Shown here one piece after another: positions 33,552 through 42,294 of a stretch of DNA of 53,974 bases. The position numbers were made by a program, and so were the translations under genes. Each line of letters opens with the position of its first letter. Position 1 is the first letter of the stretch. This DNA comes from Microbacterium sp. K24. Its GTDB lineage: Bacteria > Actinomycetota > Actinomycetes > Actinomycetales > Microbacteriaceae. Under the pieces are notes generated by a model, which had not been told where the DNA came from, did not search any database, and saw only the letters and a list, made by a program, of their open reading frames with translations. The stretch lies in the NCBI RefSeq assembly GCF_004794465.1, contig NZ_SSDJ01000068.1, positions 1 through 53,974 of the forward strand. The letters are read 5' to 3'.

Positions 33552-34856
33552 CTAGGAAGCCGCCTCTGCTGCGATCGGAATGTCGATGTGCCCCCGAGCG
33601 ACGACAACGTTGCGCTTGATGACGTAGCACTCCACGTAGTGGTTCCCTCGGAAGGAAGTCACTTCGCGGCGCTCGGTGCCGTGTGTTGGACGAATAATTT
33701 CACCGCGTATGTGATCCCGCCGCTCAGCCTCGGCTCCTCGGTTCAGCACCTTCCACCGCACCTCGTACGAGCCCGGCACGTCGGTGTTGTCGATCGCGAA
33801 GGCAAGTTGCTTCTTTGCTGGCAGTCGCGAGAACAGGTTGAGAAATGCGGTCAGCGAGGTAGGACGGAATCCGTCCTGGGTCACGGTGCAGCTGATCTCG
33901 ACAGAGAAACGGATGTCTACGGGATGAGTGTCCTCAATGAACTCTTCTGTGTCGTTGAACGATCGGGCTGCAAGAGCCGTCTCTCCTCCACTCACTACTG
34001 CTGGGACGGACTTCCCGAATACCGCTCTCCACTTCTTGTATTCGTTCTTCTGACCAGCAGCGTTGACGGCCTCAGTGCAAAGCTCAGCGCCGGACGCAGC
34101 CTTCTTCTGGAAGTGCTTCTTGACTCGAACGCGCTGGCGGCTTCCGAGCGCCAGATAGAAATCGTGGTCCACCTGGTCCGCGAGGTACAGAAGGAAGTCG
34201 CGCATCATCTCGCCGTAGGTTTCGGATGCGCCCGAGCGATGTTCCGTCGTAGATGTCAGGAAATTGTAGGCGAGGGTGTCTACCAGCAGTCCACCCATCA
34301 CGACTCCGTGCTTGTTCCGCCACGCTCGAGCGAGTTTGCACAGGCTTCGCAAGTTGCCGCTAGTCGACGTGTCTTCTTCGCTGATCGCCGAAATCTCATC
34401 GCGGGGCTTTGTCAGCTTCCATGAATCGCTGTAAGTGTCTGGGTAGTCGAACGACCCGTCGTCATTTTCGAACACGGGCTGCACCTCGAACGTGAAGTTC
34501 GAGAACTCCACCACGACGACGAGCCTGTCGACTCCGACCGTGGTGGTCGGGTACCGCTTCTGGATCGCGGCTCGCGTGCGCTGCAGCGCTTTGAGTGGCC
34601 CGCCTTCCTGCTCGTAGGTGTCGCGCAGACTCGCCGGCAGAACATACAGGAGATCGAGGTCGGATATGCCTTTGATCGCTGTCCAACGACCGTAGGAACC
34701 GACCATCAGCTTGTTCGCCGTGGAGCCGGTCAAACCTCGGAACTCGCTGTTCAGCGCTTTCGTGATTTCGTCCCGCCGGTCTGCGATGCTCTCAGCTGTG
34801 TTGACCTTCAGATTGGTTAGGAGACCATCGAAGATATCGCCGGTTTGTGATATCAC
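33552..34856 (-). CDS. CD-NTase: SMODS nucleotidyltransferase with AGS-C sensor domain
   Basis: 434 residues from GTG 34856, which overlaps the SLATT stop (GTGA). The pol-beta-type core has GSYGRWTAIKGISDLDLL (residues 53-70), with catalytic Asp66 and Asp68. The third acidic position is Glu124 (FEVQP), where Asp is common. Residues about 180-300 are helical (SMODS). Residues about 320-430 look like the AGS-C sensor: RFSVEISCTVTQ, SYEVRWKVLNRG, RGEII and FRGNHYVECYVI. Families of this kind make cyclic or linear nucleotide signals after phage infection that open a partner effector. A longer upstream reading would run through the partner gene and is rejected. Confidence 0.85.
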   Translation of the reverse strand: MISQTGDIFDGLLTNLKVNTAESIADRRDEITKALNSEFRGLTGSTANKLMVGSYGRWTAIKGISDLDLLYVLPASLRDTYEQEGGPLKALQRTRAAIQKRYPTTTVGVDRLVVVVEFSNFTFEVQPVFENDDGSFDYPDTYSDSWKLTKPRDEISAISEEDTSTSGNLRSLCKLARAWRNKHGVVMGGLLVDTLAYNFLTSTTEHRSGASETYGEMMRDFLLYLADQVDHDFYLALGSRQRVRVKKHFQKKAASGAELCTEAVNAAGQKNEYKKWRAVFGKSVPAVVSGGETALAARSFNDTEEFIEDTHPVDIRFSVEISCTVTQDGFRPTSLTAFLNLFSRLPAKKQLAFAIDNTDVPGSYEVRWKVLNRGAEAERRDHIRGEIIRPTHGTERREVTSFRGNHYVECYVIKRNVVVARGHIDIPIAAEAAS

Positions 34857-35449
34857 TGCGCCCCATTCTCTCGGAGCGCCTGCGGCAGCATCACATCGAT
34901 CTCCTCCGTGCTGAAGGTGAGATCCTCGTTGTCCTTCAGACCGGATTGAGCCATGGTGTACGCCCGTGGCGTCGTGCGCGGGGCATCCCTGAGCACTGCT
35001 TGAGCGGCCTTCTGTAGCTCGTCTCTTCTGTGCAGCGCTTGGCCGAGCGACACCGTTTCCGACTTCAGATCCACAATCAGCGACAGATAGGACTCCCGCA
35101 AATCCCAAAGCTGGGCCGCTGTATCGCGGTGCTGCTGCATCTCCTCGCCGTGCCGGAATGTCCGGTCGCCCAGGCTCGCCGCCGTAACCAGCACAGCGAT
35201 GAATGAAGTAGCAAGCGATGCCCACTGCGGTTCCAGAAGCACCCCGAAGAGGGAGGCAAGGAACGTCCCTGACCCAACCGCTGTAAGGACGACCTTCCAC
35301 CCTCGTTGCCTCCGCGAGGACATCGCGCAGATGTCAGCTTGCTTCTCATGCGTCTTCTGGGTGTATGCGATCCGCCCGTACAGCTCCCTCACCTGGTTGA
35401 GAAGCAACAAACGATTCGCCACTGACGGTTCTGCCGTTCGTTGTCGCAT
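34853..35449 (-). CDS. SLATT-domain two-helix membrane effector
   Basis: 198 residues. A helical N-terminus (LLLLNQVRELYGRIAYTQKTH) leads to two membrane helices (about residues 52-72 and 76-94) and a long cytosolic helical tail with WDLRESYLSLIVDLKS. This plan matches SLATT proteins, predicted pore-forming effectors paired with SMODS nucleotidyltransferases. It is the first gene of the pair and overlaps the CD-NTase by 4 nt. The inferred action is membrane permeabilisation on sensing the nucleotide signal, stopping infected cells. Upstream, 35450-35704 is shared with a divergent gene; no strong promoter is clear. Confidence 0.82.
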   Translation of the reverse strand: MRQRTAEPSVANRLLLLNQVRELYGRIAYTQKTHEKQADICAMSSRRQRGWKVVLTAVGSGTFLASLFGVLLEPQWASLATSFIAVLVTAASLGDRTFRHGEEMQQHRDTAAQLWDLRESYLSLIVDLKSETVSLGQALHRRDELQKAAQAVLRDAPRTTPRAYTMAQSGLKDNEDLTFSTEEIDVMLPQALRENGAQ

Positions 35450-35704
35450 CTTTCCCCCAGCCTCCGACGGCAGCCCGCCGCATGTGAATGCTAGCGGCGA
35501 CCACCGACATCACGAGCGGATCTCTCCGGATAGCTCATCCTCAATCCATTAGAGCCCCAGAAATGACGTCGGCGACGTTGGCGGAAGTCACAGGGCGCAG
35601 TCGCCGAGCTGGTGCGGGCACTTAGTCATGTGAGTTTCATGGCCCCTGCGCCGGCACCGACCGCCCTATTCTGGAAATTCACACCTCGAACTGCAAGGAA
35701 GCAG

Positions 35705-36184
35705 ATGCACTCACACGACGACGACATCCGTATCGGCCCTGACGGCTCGCAGACGACGGTTCCTCGGAAGATCGTCGAGACGGATGAGACGCTCCGGAGC
35801 TCTCACAGCGGTGGCATATGTGTCCACTCCGGCGTCTTCACGATCGGTCCGAGTGCTTCACACAGTGGTTCACTGCAGGTCGAGCCTGGCGCCCAGGTCA
35901 TCATCAGCGGTTCCCACACCGGCTCGCTCCATGTTGCAGGCGAGGCAACGGTCACAGTTCGGGGCAAGCAAAGTGGAAGCGTTCACGTTGCGAAGGGAGG
36001 ACGAGTCATCGTCAAACGTGGCGGACGGCTGGCGGGGTCCCTTCACGTCTCGGGTGTCATCGAGAACATGGGTACGCGAGGCGGCTCGGAGCACATCGAC
36101 GGCGGGGACGTTGTCGATCTGCTCGGCGGAACGGTGAAGCGGCCCACACGCACGATCGGCGGAGCAGCGGTCTACGAGTGGTGA
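35705..36184 (+). CDS. Beta-solenoid repeat protein, unrecognised
   Basis: 159 residues. The middle is made of repeats of 18-20 residues with the core SGS(L/V)(H/Q)V: SHSGSLQVEPGAQVIISG, SHTGSLHVAGEATVTVRG, KQSGSVHVAKGGRVIVKRG and RLAGSLHVSG. Such repeats form a right-handed beta helix, as in bactofilin-like or polymer-forming proteins, but the family is not certain. The N-terminus is polar with no signal peptide, so it should be cytosolic. AAGGAAG precedes the ATG. It lies 50 nt before the DUF262-HNH gene on the same strand and is divergent from the SLATT/CD-NTase pair. Confidence 0.6.
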   Translation: MHSHDDDIRIGPDGSQTTVPRKIVETDETLRSSHSGGICVHSGVFTIGPSASHSGSLQVEPGAQVIISGSHTGSLHVAGEATVTVRGKQSGSVHVAKGGRVIVKRGGRLAGSLHVSGVIENMGTRGGSEHIDGGDVVDLLGGTVKRPTRTIGGAAVYEW

Positions 36185-36234
36185 AGAACATCAGGTTGAA
36201 ACGGCGCGGTACCCCCTAACGGATGAGGTAAGAA

Positions 36235-37839
36235 ATGGGTGAACCCATGCAGATCCAACGACTGATCGAACGTGTGATGCACGGCGAAATACGCGTTCCG
36301 GGGTTCCAGCGGAACTTCGTGTGGGATCCCGAGCGCGCCGCACTCTTGATGGACTCGATCTACAAGCAATATCCGTTCGGATCCGTGTTGCTCTGGCGAA
36401 CTCGCACGGAGCTACGCACCGAAAAGGAGCTTGGAGGCTTTGCCTTACCAAACCCTGAGGCGGACTATCCGCTGGACTACGTCCTCGATGGGCAGCAGCG
36501 AATAACCAGCATCTTTGCAACTTTCCAGACCGCTCTGCCCGCAAAGGCGGAGGACCCCGCGGTCTGGCTTCCGATCTACTACGACTTCGAAGCGCAGGCC
36601 GATGCCCAAGACTCGAAGTTTGTCGCTCTCCCTTCCGCCGCAGTTGACCCAGAGCGCCACTTCGCACTGCGCACTTTCTTCGACCCGGTGAAGTTTGCTC
36701 TCGAACAGCGGCGCCTGGATGACGATCGATTGACAGAAATTGTCAACGCCCAGTCTCGGTTCGCGGGCACTCTTATCCCCGTCGAGACGTTCGTTGAAGA
36801 GAACAGAGCCAGCGTGGCTATCGTCTTTGAACGTGTGAACAGGCTCGGGATCAAGCTCGACACCTTCCAACTGCTGACAGCTTGGACCTGGAGTGAAGAC
36901 TTCGATCTACAGGCAAAGTTCGAGGCACTCGCGGAGCGATTTGAAGAGTTCGGCTTTCAAGATGTCGGCACCGATAACGACCTGATGCTTCGGTGCGCGG
37001 CTGCCGTGCTTCGAGGTGACCCTTCTCCCACGGCGCTCATTGACGTCAACGGTGCTGAGGTGCGCGACAAGTTCGACTCGGTGTCGAAGGCGCTGGACGC
37101 GGCCATTGACTTTCTACGAAGCAACCTCCAAGTTCGGCACCTGAAGTTCTTGCCGTACTCGGCGTTGCTGATCCCGCTTGCTGCATATTTCTCTCAGCGG
37201 CAAGGCAAATCGGTTCCGGCCCACCACCGCGACGCCCTCGTACGTTGGTTTTGGCGCACGTCGTTTACACATCGGTACAGCGGCAACCCGTCGCGGAACG
37301 TGAAATCGGATGTTCAGCAGGCCGTCAAGCTCCGCCTAGACCAGCCACACACCCTGGACGACGTCACCTCGAGCATCGATCCCTCGTTCTACACGTCGCG
37401 CGGCTTCAACACGGGAACGGTTGCAACGAAGGCGTTCATCCTGCAGCTTGCCGCTCATCATCCCCGATCGCTATTGAGCGGTAACCAAATCGCCCTCGAT
37501 AAGGTGCTCGCCGAGCCAAACCGCCGTGAGTATCATCACTGCTTCCCAAAGGCATACCTGGTTAGGCAGGGCGTCGATCTCAAGGGCGCTCGCATCGATT
37601 GCCTCGCAAACTTCGCGTTCCTAAGCAGATCCGAGAACCGTGAGATTTCCGATAAGGCTCCGTCCTCTTACCGAGGCTTGATGGGCAAGAACATCGGCCC
37701 GATCCTTCATTCACAACTGATACCAGAACAGCTGTTCACGGACGACTGGACTGAGTTCATCACGGAACGGACAGCGGATCTCATCCTTGATGCGCTCTCG
37801 CTGATGGAAACAGGAATCCCGCCGCTGCCAGGCGCGTGA
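36235..37839 (+). CDS. DUF262-HNH nuclease, GmrSD-like
   Basis: 534 residues. The N-terminal DUF262 (ParB-like) domain has IRVPGFQRNFVWDPERAALL and YVLDGQQRITSIFA, the nucleotide-binding Gln-Arg/DGQQR signature. The C-terminal part has REYHHCFPKAYLV and IDCLANFAFLSRSENREISD, the His-rich HNH pattern of GmrD/DUF1524 nucleases. Fused GmrSD proteins cut phage DNA with glucosylated hydroxymethylcytosine in an NTP-dependent way; a similar defence role is inferred. GAGGT precedes ATG 36235; ATG 36247 is the alternative. It may be co-transcribed with the beta-solenoid gene. Confidence 0.83.
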   Translation: MGEPMQIQRLIERVMHGEIRVPGFQRNFVWDPERAALLMDSIYKQYPFGSVLLWRTRTELRTEKELGGFALPNPEADYPLDYVLDGQQRITSIFATFQTALPAKAEDPAVWLPIYYDFEAQADAQDSKFVALPSAAVDPERHFALRTFFDPVKFALEQRRLDDDRLTEIVNAQSRFAGTLIPVETFVEENRASVAIVFERVNRLGIKLDTFQLLTAWTWSEDFDLQAKFEALAERFEEFGFQDVGTDNDLMLRCAAAVLRGDPSPTALIDVNGAEVRDKFDSVSKALDAAIDFLRSNLQVRHLKFLPYSALLIPLAAYFSQRQGKSVPAHHRDALVRWFWRTSFTHRYSGNPSRNVKSDVQQAVKLRLDQPHTLDDVTSSIDPSFYTSRGFNTGTVATKAFILQLAAHHPRSLLSGNQIALDKVLAEPNRREYHHCFPKAYLVRQGVDLKGARIDCLANFAFLSRSENREISDKAPSSYRGLMGKNIGPILHSQLIPEQLFTDDWTEFITERTADLILDALSLMETGIPPLPGA

Positions 37840-37983
37840 GCTCGTCCATCACCGTTCGGGTTCTTGCATCCTGCGCCATGTCTCGACCCGTCACGTCCCG
37901 GTCCGTGGGCCTAGACGTTCGTACCCGAACTCCGCGATCGCGGGCGGTCGCGCCAGATTGGCGCTTAGCGCGAAAGCTCGACG

Positions 37984-38343
37984 CTAGGGGTCTTGGATTT
38001 TCGCCTCGCTTCTGACTTGGGCTGTGGTGCCCGATGATTCGAGGGCATGGACGAACACCGTTTCGGGTGAGATGGCGTCCGGATCCCGGTGGTAGCGCCC
38101 GATGATGTGGGATACCGTGCGTTCGTCCAGGAGGCCGAGACCGCTCAGGATCGCTTCCTCCGCGGCCGCCTCGTCCAATGGTTCGTACGTCATCTTGTGT
38201 TCGAAGTAGAAGTCATTGTAGATTCCCGGGTTCAGATGGAATCTTCCGGAGTTTTGCACGTACGTGTACAGGCGCTCCTGGTCACTCTCGAACGCAACCC
38301 AGACAGGCACGCCGTCAGGGTTCCTCACGAGGTAGAGATTCAT
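37984..38343 (-). CDS. Hypothetical soluble protein
   Basis: 119 residues from ATG 38343, which has GGGAGG at 8 nt; the ATG two codons earlier is too close to that site. The N-terminus MNLYLVRNPDGVPVWVAFES is followed by FYFEHKMTYEPLDEAAAEEA. No signal, membrane helix or known motif. Mixed alpha/beta composition. It lies between the DUF262 gene and a membrane coiled-coil gene and is convergent with the first. I do not recognise it. Confidence 0.55.
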   Translation of the reverse strand: MNLYLVRNPDGVPVWVAFESDQERLYTYVQNSGRFHLNPGIYNDFYFEHKMTYEPLDEAAAEEAILSGLGLLDERTVSHIIGRYHRDPDAISPETVFVHALESSGTTAQVRSEAKIQDP

Positions 38344-38499
38344 GGGCATCGCCTCCCGCTTACATCTTGCGCCATCCGGGTGCGCGCGGGAGGTTGTCTG
38401 AGCAACGATTCGAATCGGATTGCGGTGTCCGTGAGCTGATTCATACGTAAGCGGTCAGTGGTGCGACGATGTCGATGGCACGCCCCAGTATGCGATTTC

Positions 38500-39180
38500 A
38501 TGCCTCAGACGTCCTTCAATTCTTCGCGCGTCGAGCGCGGCAATCTTCGATTGGGTCGACACTCTAGCGTCCTCGGCGTGATCGCGAACTCGCTCGCCGT
38601 CGTTGCTCCTATCGTGAGCATCGCGCTCGGCGTATGGGTGACCAACCTGAACTCCGATGTCGCTCATCTCAACGCCACGATCAACGGGCTTCACCAAGAT
38701 GTGGCGTCCGCCGAGGCGTTGCTCACTGATCGCGAGGAGATCATCGAGGACCTCCGCGCAGAGAACCGGGAACTCCTGGCTGCGCTCCCGCCGAGCATCC
38801 CGCCGGAGCAAGTGCCTGCTGCACGAAACATCGGCACCGTAACTTTGGCCGACGGCGGCGATTCGATAGATCTGAACTCCACGCTCCCCAACTTCGGGAA
38901 CGGTGCTGATCGGATCCAGAAGGACACCCTCCAGTCCCGGGACGGAGTTCTGACCTCACTGTGGGATATCGATGTGCTCCTACTTCCCGAAGGAAAAGCC
39001 GCCTATGAGACTTGCGCCGTCGCCACCGGGTATGCCCCCACGAAAACGATCGAGCCTCATCGCCTGGATGGACGCGTCTGCATCCGCCTGCAGTCCGGGA
39101 ACTATGCCCGCATTACAGTGAACACATTCGAGGAAGAGCGCGTCGAGCTCGCGATCACGACCTGGGATGCTCCGCTCTAA
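38500..39180 (+). CDS. Hypothetical single-pass membrane protein with coiled coil
   Basis: 226 residues from ATG 38500 (an in-frame start at 38458 is possible). One membrane helix (SVLGVIANSLAVVAPIVSI region) is followed by a short coiled coil (VAHLNATINGLHQDVASAEA) and a C-terminal beta-rich domain with two Cys (YETCAVATGY and GRVCIRLQSG) that could pair. The domain probably faces outward. No family recognised. Its place in the defence-like segment is suggestive only. Confidence 0.6.
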   Translation: MPQTSFNSSRVERGNLRLGRHSSVLGVIANSLAVVAPIVSIALGVWVTNLNSDVAHLNATINGLHQDVASAEALLTDREEIIEDLRAENRELLAALPPSIPPEQVPAARNIGTVTLADGGDSIDLNSTLPNFGNGADRIQKDTLQSRDGVLTSLWDIDVLLLPEGKAAYETCAVATGYAPTKTIEPHRLDGRVCIRLQSGNYARITVNTFEEERVELAITTWDAPL

Positions 39181-39221
39181 GCGTCCAACTCGCCGCACGA
39201 TGACCACAAGGAGCCGACAGA

Positions 39222-39740
39222 GTGCCACCGTCAGCTCGGCAACCCCAACGCAAGCTTCTCGTGCTCGACGTCGACGGGACCATTTCTCGGATCTACCGAA
39301 ACGAAGAGCGCGTTCTGCATGAAGACCAGCCGCAATGGCGTTCGTGGATGAGCGTTGATGATGACGTAGTCGATGCACTCCACAAACTCGTCGAGGGTTC
39401 TCAGATTGACGTGGCATGGCTGACAACGTGGCCTCACGATCAAGTCGCTTGGCTCATCCAGGGGCCTCTTCGCGGCAAGCTTTCAGGCCCCTACGTGCCC
39501 TGGCAGAACTGGCCGAAACAGGGCTGGCGACTGCAAAGCCTGATCTCCTACGTGCGCGACGTGAAGCCCTCCGCCGTCGCCTGGGCGGACGACCGTGCGC
39601 CAGAAGATGCCGCACGACGGCTCACGGCAATGACCGAGGTTCCCTCGTTCGTCGTGCGGCCGAACAAGCATGTGGGTCTCACGCTCGAAGACGTCGTCAG
39701 AATCGCCGCCGTCCTCGAGCGCACAGATCAGAACCGCTGA
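39222..39740 (+). CDS. HAD-superfamily phosphatase-like protein
   Basis: 172 residues from GTG 39222 with AAGGAG upstream. KLLVLDVDGTISRIYRN is HAD motif I with both Asp. VAWLTTWPHDQ supplies motif II (Thr), KPSAVAWADDRAPED motif IV (paired Asp). The TTWPH form and the short length resemble HAD proteins in actinobacterial RNA-repair or mobile contexts, but the substrate is unknown. Convergent with arsC. Confidence 0.7.
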   Translation: MPPSARQPQRKLLVLDVDGTISRIYRNEERVLHEDQPQWRSWMSVDDDVVDALHKLVEGSQIDVAWLTTWPHDQVAWLIQGPLRGKLSGPYVPWQNWPKQGWRLQSLISYVRDVKPSAVAWADDRAPEDAARRLTAMTEVPSFVVRPNKHVGLTLEDVVRIAAVLERTDQNR

Positions 39741-39758
39741 AGCTTCAGCTGGTTCTGA

Positions 39759-39774
39759 CTGGTCTTTAGACCAG
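39759..39774. terminator. Possible bidirectional hairpin between HAD gene and arsC
   Basis: CTGGTCTTTAGACCAG is self-complementary around TT and lies where the two convergent genes end. An alternative pairing uses AGCTGGT (39748-39754) with ACCAGCT. Short stem, so weak evidence. Confidence 0.3.
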
Positions 39775-40173
39775 CTCGCTCACCAACTGCTCGATGCGCG
39801 CACGGATGTCGTCCCGGATCGGACGCACGGCATCGATGCCCTGGCCGGCCGGGTCGTCGAGCTTCCAGTCCTCGTAGCGCTTGCCAGGGAAGAACGGGCA
39901 GGCGTCGCCGCAACCCATCGTGATGACGACGTCGGATGCCTGCACGGCCTCGGTCGTCAGGATCTTGGGCTGCTCGGCGGTGATGTCGATCCCGAGCTCA
40001 TTCATCGCTTCGACGGCAGTCGGGTTGATCTGGTCGGCGGGCATGGAGCCAGCGGAGCGTACTTCGATGCGGTCGCCGGCGATGTCGCGGAGGAAGCCTG
40101 CGGCCATCTGTGAGCGGCCGGCGTTGTGCACGCAGACGAAGAGGACGGAGGGCTTGGTGGTCGTGTCAGTCAT
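39766..40173 (-). CDS. arsC: Arsenate reductase ArsC, LMW-phosphatase type, thioredoxin-linked
   Basis: 135 residues. The active loop is FVCVHNAGRSQMAAG, with the nucleophilic Cys near residue 14. ITMGCGDACPFFPGKRYEDW holds the two further Cys used in the Cys relay of thioredoxin-coupled ArsC. It reduces arsenate to arsenite, which Acr3 then exports. ATG 40173 follows AGGAGC, 25 nt after the arsR-arsC fusion. Last gene of the trxB-trxA-acr3-arsRC-arsC operon. Confidence 0.92.
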   Translation of the reverse strand: MTDTTTKPSVLFVCVHNAGRSQMAAGFLRDIAGDRIEVRSAGSMPADQINPTAVEAMNELGIDITAEQPKILTTEAVQASDVVITMGCGDACPFFPGKRYEDWKLDDPAGQGIDAVRPIRDDIRARIEQLVSELV

Positions 40174-40198
40174 GGTTGCTCCTGGTGCGAGGGGTTGG

Positions 40199-41191
40199 TC
40201 AAGAAAGAAGGTCGTCGACGAGCGCGCGCACGCGTCCGGCGATGTCGTCACGGATGGCTTCGACACCATCGCGCGACGCGAGGGCAGGGTCGCCGACTGC
40301 CCAGTCGTCGTAGCGGACGCCCGGGATGATCGGGCAGACATCTCCGCAGCCCATCGTGATGACGACATCTGCTGCGCGGACGGCATCATCGGTGAGAGGT
40401 TTCGGGAAGCGCTCGGCGGCAGCGTCTCCTTCGATCTCGGCGAGAATCGACCGGACGTGCGGGTGGATGACGTCGGCGGGGGCCGATCCTGCCGAGCGAG
40501 CCACGACCTTGCCGGCCGCCAGCTTGTTGACGAGCGCGGCGGCGAGCTGCGAACGCCCAGCGTTGGCCACGCAGACGAAGAGCACCTGGGGCACAGCGGA
40601 GTCGCGGTCGCGTGTGAGGTCGGCGAGTCGCTGACGTGCGAAGCGCTCGGTCAGTGGCACGAGTGCTGAGGTGACTCGTGCGGTGCGGGCGAGGGCCGTG
40701 TAGGACTCGCGAACGATGGTGAGCACGACGTTGGGGTCGAGCTCGGGGACTTCCGCTGCGAGCTCATCTGCGAGATGGGTCACCCGCGCATCGAAGTCGG
40801 GCCGTGGCTCATCGTGGCCGTCGGGAACACTCCACGGCGCGAGCGTCGCGGGCGCGAAGGATTCCAGCAGGGCCGTAACGGCGCTGCGCCGGTTCGGGTT
40901 GATCCGGTACCAGACCCAGGTTCCACGCCGCTCGGAGGTGAGGACATCGACGTCCTTCAGCACCTTCAGATGGTGAGAGACCGTCGGCTGGGCGACGTCG
41001 GCGAGCTCTGCGAGGTCGCAGACGCACGACTCCCCGCGAGGGTCGGACGCGATGGCGGACAGCATTCGAAGTCGGAGCGGATCCGACAGCGCCTTCAGAG
41101 TCGAGGCGACCGAGGTGGCCGCATCGACGCCTATGGCGTGGCTGGCGACGGGACTGCAGGTGTCGCCCTGGGTGGTCAGCACGGCGTTCAT
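40199..41191 (-). CDS. ArsR-ArsC fusion: arsenite repressor plus arsenate reductase
   Basis: 330 residues in three parts. Residues 1-115 are an ArsR winged helix with ESCVCDLAELADVAQPTVSHH, which has the Cys pair CVC for As(III). Residues about 130-195 are a three-helix bundle (ELDPNVVLTIVRESYTALA). Residues about 200-330 are an ArsC domain with FVCVANAGRSQLAAAL and ITMGCGDVCPIIPGVRYDDW. One protein thus could repress the operon and reduce arsenate. It starts 2 nt after the acr3 stop. Confidence 0.9.
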   Translation of the reverse strand: MNAVLTTQGDTCSPVASHAIGVDAATSVASTLKALSDPLRLRMLSAIASDPRGESCVCDLAELADVAQPTVSHHLKVLKDVDVLTSERRGTWVWYRINPNRRSAVTALLESFAPATLAPWSVPDGHDEPRPDFDARVTHLADELAAEVPELDPNVVLTIVRESYTALARTARVTSALVPLTERFARQRLADLTRDRDSAVPQVLFVCVANAGRSQLAAALVNKLAAGKVVARSAGSAPADVIHPHVRSILAEIEGDAAAERFPKPLTDDAVRAADVVITMGCGDVCPIIPGVRYDDWAVGDPALASRDGVEAIRDDIAGRVRALVDDLLS

Positions 41192-41193
41192 GT

Positions 41194-42294
41194 CTACATC
41201 CTTTCAGCGGTGAATGGATCGGTGTGGAACCAGCGTCGGGCCGCCCAGAGAGAGACATAGACGAGTCCGACGAGAACAGGGACTTCGATGAGCGGGCCGA
41301 CGACCCCGGCGAGGGCCTGGCCGGAGGTCGCGCCGAAGGTGCCGATGGCGACGGCGATGGCGAGTTCGAAGTTGTTGCCGGCCGCCGTGAACGCAAGTGT
41401 CGACGAGCGGGCGTATCCGAGCCCCAGCACCTTGCCGGTGAAGAGGCCGATGAACCACATGATCCCGAAGTACGCCAGCAATGGGAGCGCGATCCGAGCG
41501 ACGTCCCAGGGGCGGCTGGTGACCTGTTCGCCCTGAAGAGCGAACAACAGCACGATGGTGAAGAGGAGACCGTAGAGGGCCCAGGGGCCGATCTTCGGGA
41601 GGAAGCGGTCTTCGTACCAGTCGCGTCCCTTCGTGCGCTCCCCGATGAAGCGGGAGGCGAATCCGGCGACGAGGGGTATGCCGAGGAAGATCAGCACGTT
41701 CAGCGCGATCTGCCAGACCGAGATCTCCAGGCCCTGCGAGTCGAGCCCGAGCCAACCGGGCAGAACCGTCAGGTAGAACCAGCCGAGCAGCGAGAAGGCG
41801 AAGACCTGGAAGACCGAGTTGATGGCGACGAGCACTGCCGCGGCTTCTCGGTCGCCACAGGCGAGGTCGTTCCAGATCACGACCATGGCGATGCAGCGGG
41901 CGAGGCCGACGATAATGAGCCCGGTGCGATACTCGGGCAGGTCCGGGAGGAGCGCCCAGGCGAGAACGAACATGAGCGCCGGGCCGATGACCCAGTTGAG
42001 CACCAGGGAGGAGATGAGGAGCTTCTTGTCTCCGGTGACCGCGGCGACCTTGTCGTAGCGGACCTTCGCGAGAACCGGATACATCATCACCAGGAGGCCG
42101 AGGGCGATGGGGATCGAGATTCCACCGACCTCGAGGCTGGCCAGGAGGCCGGACACTCCTGGGATGAAGCGACCGATGACGATGCCGCCGACCATGGCCA
42201 GGCCGATCCAGAGCGGCAACCACCGGTCGAGGTTCGACAGGCGGCGCGTCGCCGGGGCGGCGATGGTGGGGATGTCGGCGGTTGTGGTGCTCAT
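41194..42294 (-). CDS. acr3: Arsenite exporter Acr3
   Basis: 366 residues with ten helices. The key Cys is in LARCIAMVVIWNDLACGD, helix 4, and NNFELAIAVAIGTFG lies in helix 9; both are hallmarks of true Acr3. PVLAKVRYDKV after helix 3 is also typical. It expels arsenite using the proton gradient. ATG 42294 overlaps the trxA stop (ATGA). Distinguished from the ACR3/BASS-like permease at 14107-15093 by these motifs. Confidence 0.93.
   Translation of the reverse strand: MSTTTADIPTIAAPATRRLSNLDRWLPLWIGLAMVGGIVIGRFIPGVSGLLASLEVGGISIPIALGLLVMMYPVLAKVRYDKVAAVTGDKKLLISSLVLNWVIGPALMFVLAWALLPDLPEYRTGLIIVGLARCIAMVVIWNDLACGDREAAAVLVAINSVFQVFAFSLLGWFYLTVLPGWLGLDSQGLEISVWQIALNVLIFLGIPLVAGFASRFIGERTKGRDWYEDRFLPKIGPWALYGLLFTIVLLFALQGEQVTSRPWDVARIALPLLAYFGIMWFIGLFTGKVLGLGYARSSTLAFTAAGNNFELAIAVAIGTFGATSGQALAGVVGPLIEVPVLVGLVYVSLWAARRWFHTDPFTAERM

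Noticed and set aside
33552..35300. 582-residue reading of the CD-NTase frame
   Set aside because: The first 148 codons lie over the SLATT gene in another frame and look non-natural; GTG 34856 with a GTGA overlap is the better start.
35492..35505. TAGCGGCGACC near the SLATT gene as a third copy of the bipartite repeat
   Set aside because: Only about 11 bases match and the palindromic half is absent; probably chance in GC-rich DNA.
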